Shown piece after piece: positions 6,187-7,179 of a DNA stretch of 7,179 nucleotides. Position 1 is the first letter of the stretch; each line of letters starts with the position of its first letter. The stretch lies in contig DASWMO010000354.1 of assembly GCA_036399715.1 (NCBI GenBank), positions 1 through 7,179 of the forward strand, given 5' to 3'. Under the pieces are notes generated by a model, which had not been told where the DNA came from, searched no databases, and saw only the letters and a list, made by a program, of their open reading frames with translations. A program made the translations under genes and the position numbers. Source of the DNA: DASVSE01 sp036399715 (lineage in GTDB: Bacteria > Bacteroidota > Rhodothermia > Rhodothermales > Rubricoccaceae).

Positions 6187-6430
6187 CGGGTTCGTCCGCG
6201 CGTCGCTGCGCGGCCGACTAAAAGGGAATCCGGTCTGACGCGCCTGCGCGTCGATTCCGGAGCTGTGCCCGCAACTGTAGGCGGCCCGCCGTCGGCGACG
6301 ACGCACGCGGCCACTCGGTCGCCGCCCCCGCGGGCGGTCCGGGGAAGGCCGGTGCTGAGCCGACGCACGCTTGTGCAGGCGCCTGACCGGGTGCCGTACG
6401 GGCCGGGCCGTGAGCCAGGAGACCTGCCCG
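6187..6430 (+). promoter_or_regulatory. Cobalamin (vitamin B12) riboswitch aptamer
   Basis: The conserved core is clear and in order: AAAAGGGAATCCGGT (6220-6234), TTCCGGAGCTGTGCCCGC then AACTGTA (6255-6279), GGGGAAGGCCGGTGCTGAGC (6341-6360), and the B12 box GCCAGGAGACCTGCC (6414-6428). The closing helix can form from CGGG (6187-6190) with CCCG (6427-6430). A 7-bp peripheral stem joins CGGCGAC (6293-6299) to GTCGCCG (6318-6324). The loop of the CCGG/CCGG helix (P6) carries an extra hairpin, GACGCG-CCTG-CGCGTC (6237-6252). Known role: binding of a cobalamin turns off expression of the downstream gene, here a TonB-dependent receptor, which is the classic arrangement for B12 uptake. Which cobalamin form binds cannot be told with certainty; the large peripheral region suggests the adenosylcobalamin type. 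Confidence 0.95.
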
Positions 6431-6535
6431 TCGCGATTCCCCATCAGCCACCTCCGGGACCAGAGGGGCGGGCGCTCTGCGTTCCTGCTCGGCTCGCGTG
6501 TGCACCCGTCTCTCCAGTTGAGGGGCGGGTTTTTT
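6431..6535 (+). promoter_or_regulatory. Riboswitch expression platform with candidate antiterminator
   Basis: GAGGGGCGGG occurs exactly twice, at 6463-6472 and at 6520-6529. The second copy is the 3' arm of the terminator. The first copy can instead pair with the terminator 5' arm (CCCGTCTCTC, 6505-6514), which would form an antiterminator hairpin spanning 6463-6514. Ligand binding would be expected to favour the terminator. How the aptamer blocks the first copy is not obvious from the sequence. Confidence 0.6.
6504..6535 (+). terminator. Riboswitch-controlled intrinsic terminator
   Basis: An 11-bp stem (6504-6514 with 6520-6530, two G-U wobbles) is closed by a 5-nt CAGTT loop and ends in six T (6530-6535). 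Only one base separates the T-tract from the receptor ATG. The 3' arm also holds GAGGGG, the only Shine-Dalgarno-like stretch before this gene (11 nt from the ATG), so the same hairpin would hide it. Confidence 0.88.
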
Positions 6536-6536
6536 C

Positions 6537-7179
6537 ATGCGCCTGCGCGTCCTCCTCTTCCTCCTCGCCACGACCGCCGCCCGCGCCCAGACCGGCGCGC
6601 CGGCCGCCGATGCGCTCCGTGGGGACTCGCTCGGGACGGTGACCGTGAGCGCGTCCCGCGTCGCCCTCATCACGCACGATGCGCCGGTTCACGCCGTCGT
6701 CGTCGGCCGCGAGGCGCTCGGCGACGCGGCCGTTCGGTCAGTCGCCGAGGCGCTCGACGCGCGGACGCCGGCCGTCGTGCGGCGCTACGGCGCCGGCGGC
6801 CTCGCCAGCGTGAGCGTCCGCGGCGCGGGCGCCGCCCAAACGCTCGTTTTGCTGGATGGGCAGCCGCTCGCGGACCCGCAACTCGGGCAGCTCGACCTGT
6901 CCCTGCTGCCGTCGTCCCTGCTCGAATCGGTCGAGGTCGTCGGCGGGGCGGCGTCGGGCCTGTTCGGGTCGGGCGCGCTCGGCGGCGTCGTCGGGCTCCG
7001 GAGCGATTCGGGTCCGGGCGTGCGGGCGGCGGCCGAGGCGGGCGCGTGGGGCGAGCGCCGGCTCACGGCGCGGGCAGCCGGCGGGCGGGGCCTCCTCCGA
7101 GGCGTCGTCGCAGCTGAGGCATCGCAGACCGAGGGCGACTATGCCGTGCCGGACCCGACGCGGATCGGTGCGCCGCTCG
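6537..7179 (+). CDS. btuB: BtuB-like TonB-dependent outer-membrane receptor, N-terminal part
   Basis: The gene runs off the right edge, with 214 N-terminal codons present. It encodes a short signal peptide (MRLRVLLFLLATTAARA, cut likely after residue 17) and a TonB-box-like G-T-V-T-V-S-A-S-R (33-41). A plug domain follows, with VAEALDARTPAVVRRYG (69-85), VSVRG (92-96), VLLDGQPL (104-111), and ESVEVVGGAASGLFGSGALGGVV (130-152, plug end motif). The first beta-strands of the barrel come next. These are standard features of receptors that import large ligands across the outer membrane using TonB energy. The cobalamin riboswitch and terminator directly upstream point to vitamin B12 or another corrinoid as ligand; the sequence alone does not prove it. 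The ATG at 6537 is chosen because it begins the signal peptide directly after the terminator T-tract. Further B12 transport genes may follow outside the window. Confidence 0.9.
   Translation, partial: MRLRVLLFLLATTAARAQTGAPAADALRGDSLGTVTVSASRVALITHDAPVHAVVVGREALGDAAVRSVAEALDARTPAVVRRYGAGGLASVSVRGAGAAQTLVLLDGQPLADPQLGQLDLSLLPSSLLESVEVVGGAASGLFGSGALGGVVGLRSDSGPGVRAAAEAGAWGERRLTARAAGGRGLLRGVVAAEASQTEGDYAVPDPTRIGAPL

Noticed and set aside
5998..6444. N-terminal extension of the cytochrome b frame
   Set aside because: It would run antisense through the riboswitch and is Arg-rich and low in complexity; the motif-bearing protein begins at 5997.
6166..6642. Plus-strand open frame across the riboswitch
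   Set aside because: It overlaps the conserved aptamer core and terminator and conflicts with the receptor frame that starts at 6537.

Overview
The window is very GC-rich bacterial DNA. Most genes lack a clear Shine-Dalgarno sequence, several starts have a TAnnTTG-like element 20-30 nt upstream, and the gene set fits an aerobic Gram-negative bacterium. I infer a member of the Bacteroidota/Rhodothermota line (Rhodothermales relatives such as Rubricoccus or Rubrivirga). This rests on style and protein character, not on a database search.

Layout. Positions 1-2774 (minus strand) hold an efflux operon. It reads, in transcription order, a TetR-type regulator, a TolC-like outer-membrane protein and a lipoprotein membrane-fusion protein that runs off the left edge. 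The RND pump itself presumably lies beyond that edge. Upstream of the regulator (2775-2850) are two inverted repeats that look like operators. A strong hairpin at 2905-2934 ends the next unit, manC (2960-4072, minus), which encodes a single-domain mannose-1-phosphate guanylyltransferase. Upstream of manC is a small, very acidic protein of unknown function (4140-4406, minus).

Positions 4451-5997 (minus) hold a two-gene redox module. A b-type cytochrome membrane protein overlaps by ATGA with a Tat-type, sulfite-oxidase-fold molybdopterin oxidoreductase. The likely scheme is a membrane cytochrome exchanging electrons with a molybdoenzyme on the far side of the membrane.

The strand switches at about 6000-6150. 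The plus strand then carries a cobalamin (B12) riboswitch (about 6187-6430), an expression platform with an exact 10-nt duplication that could form an antiterminator, and an intrinsic terminator whose U-tract ends one base before the start codon of a BtuB-like TonB-dependent receptor (6537 to the right edge). This B12-controlled receptor is the best-supported regulatory system here, and its compact expression platform is the most interesting detail. I found no rRNA, tRNA, CRISPR array, insertion sequence or clear sign of horizontal transfer.
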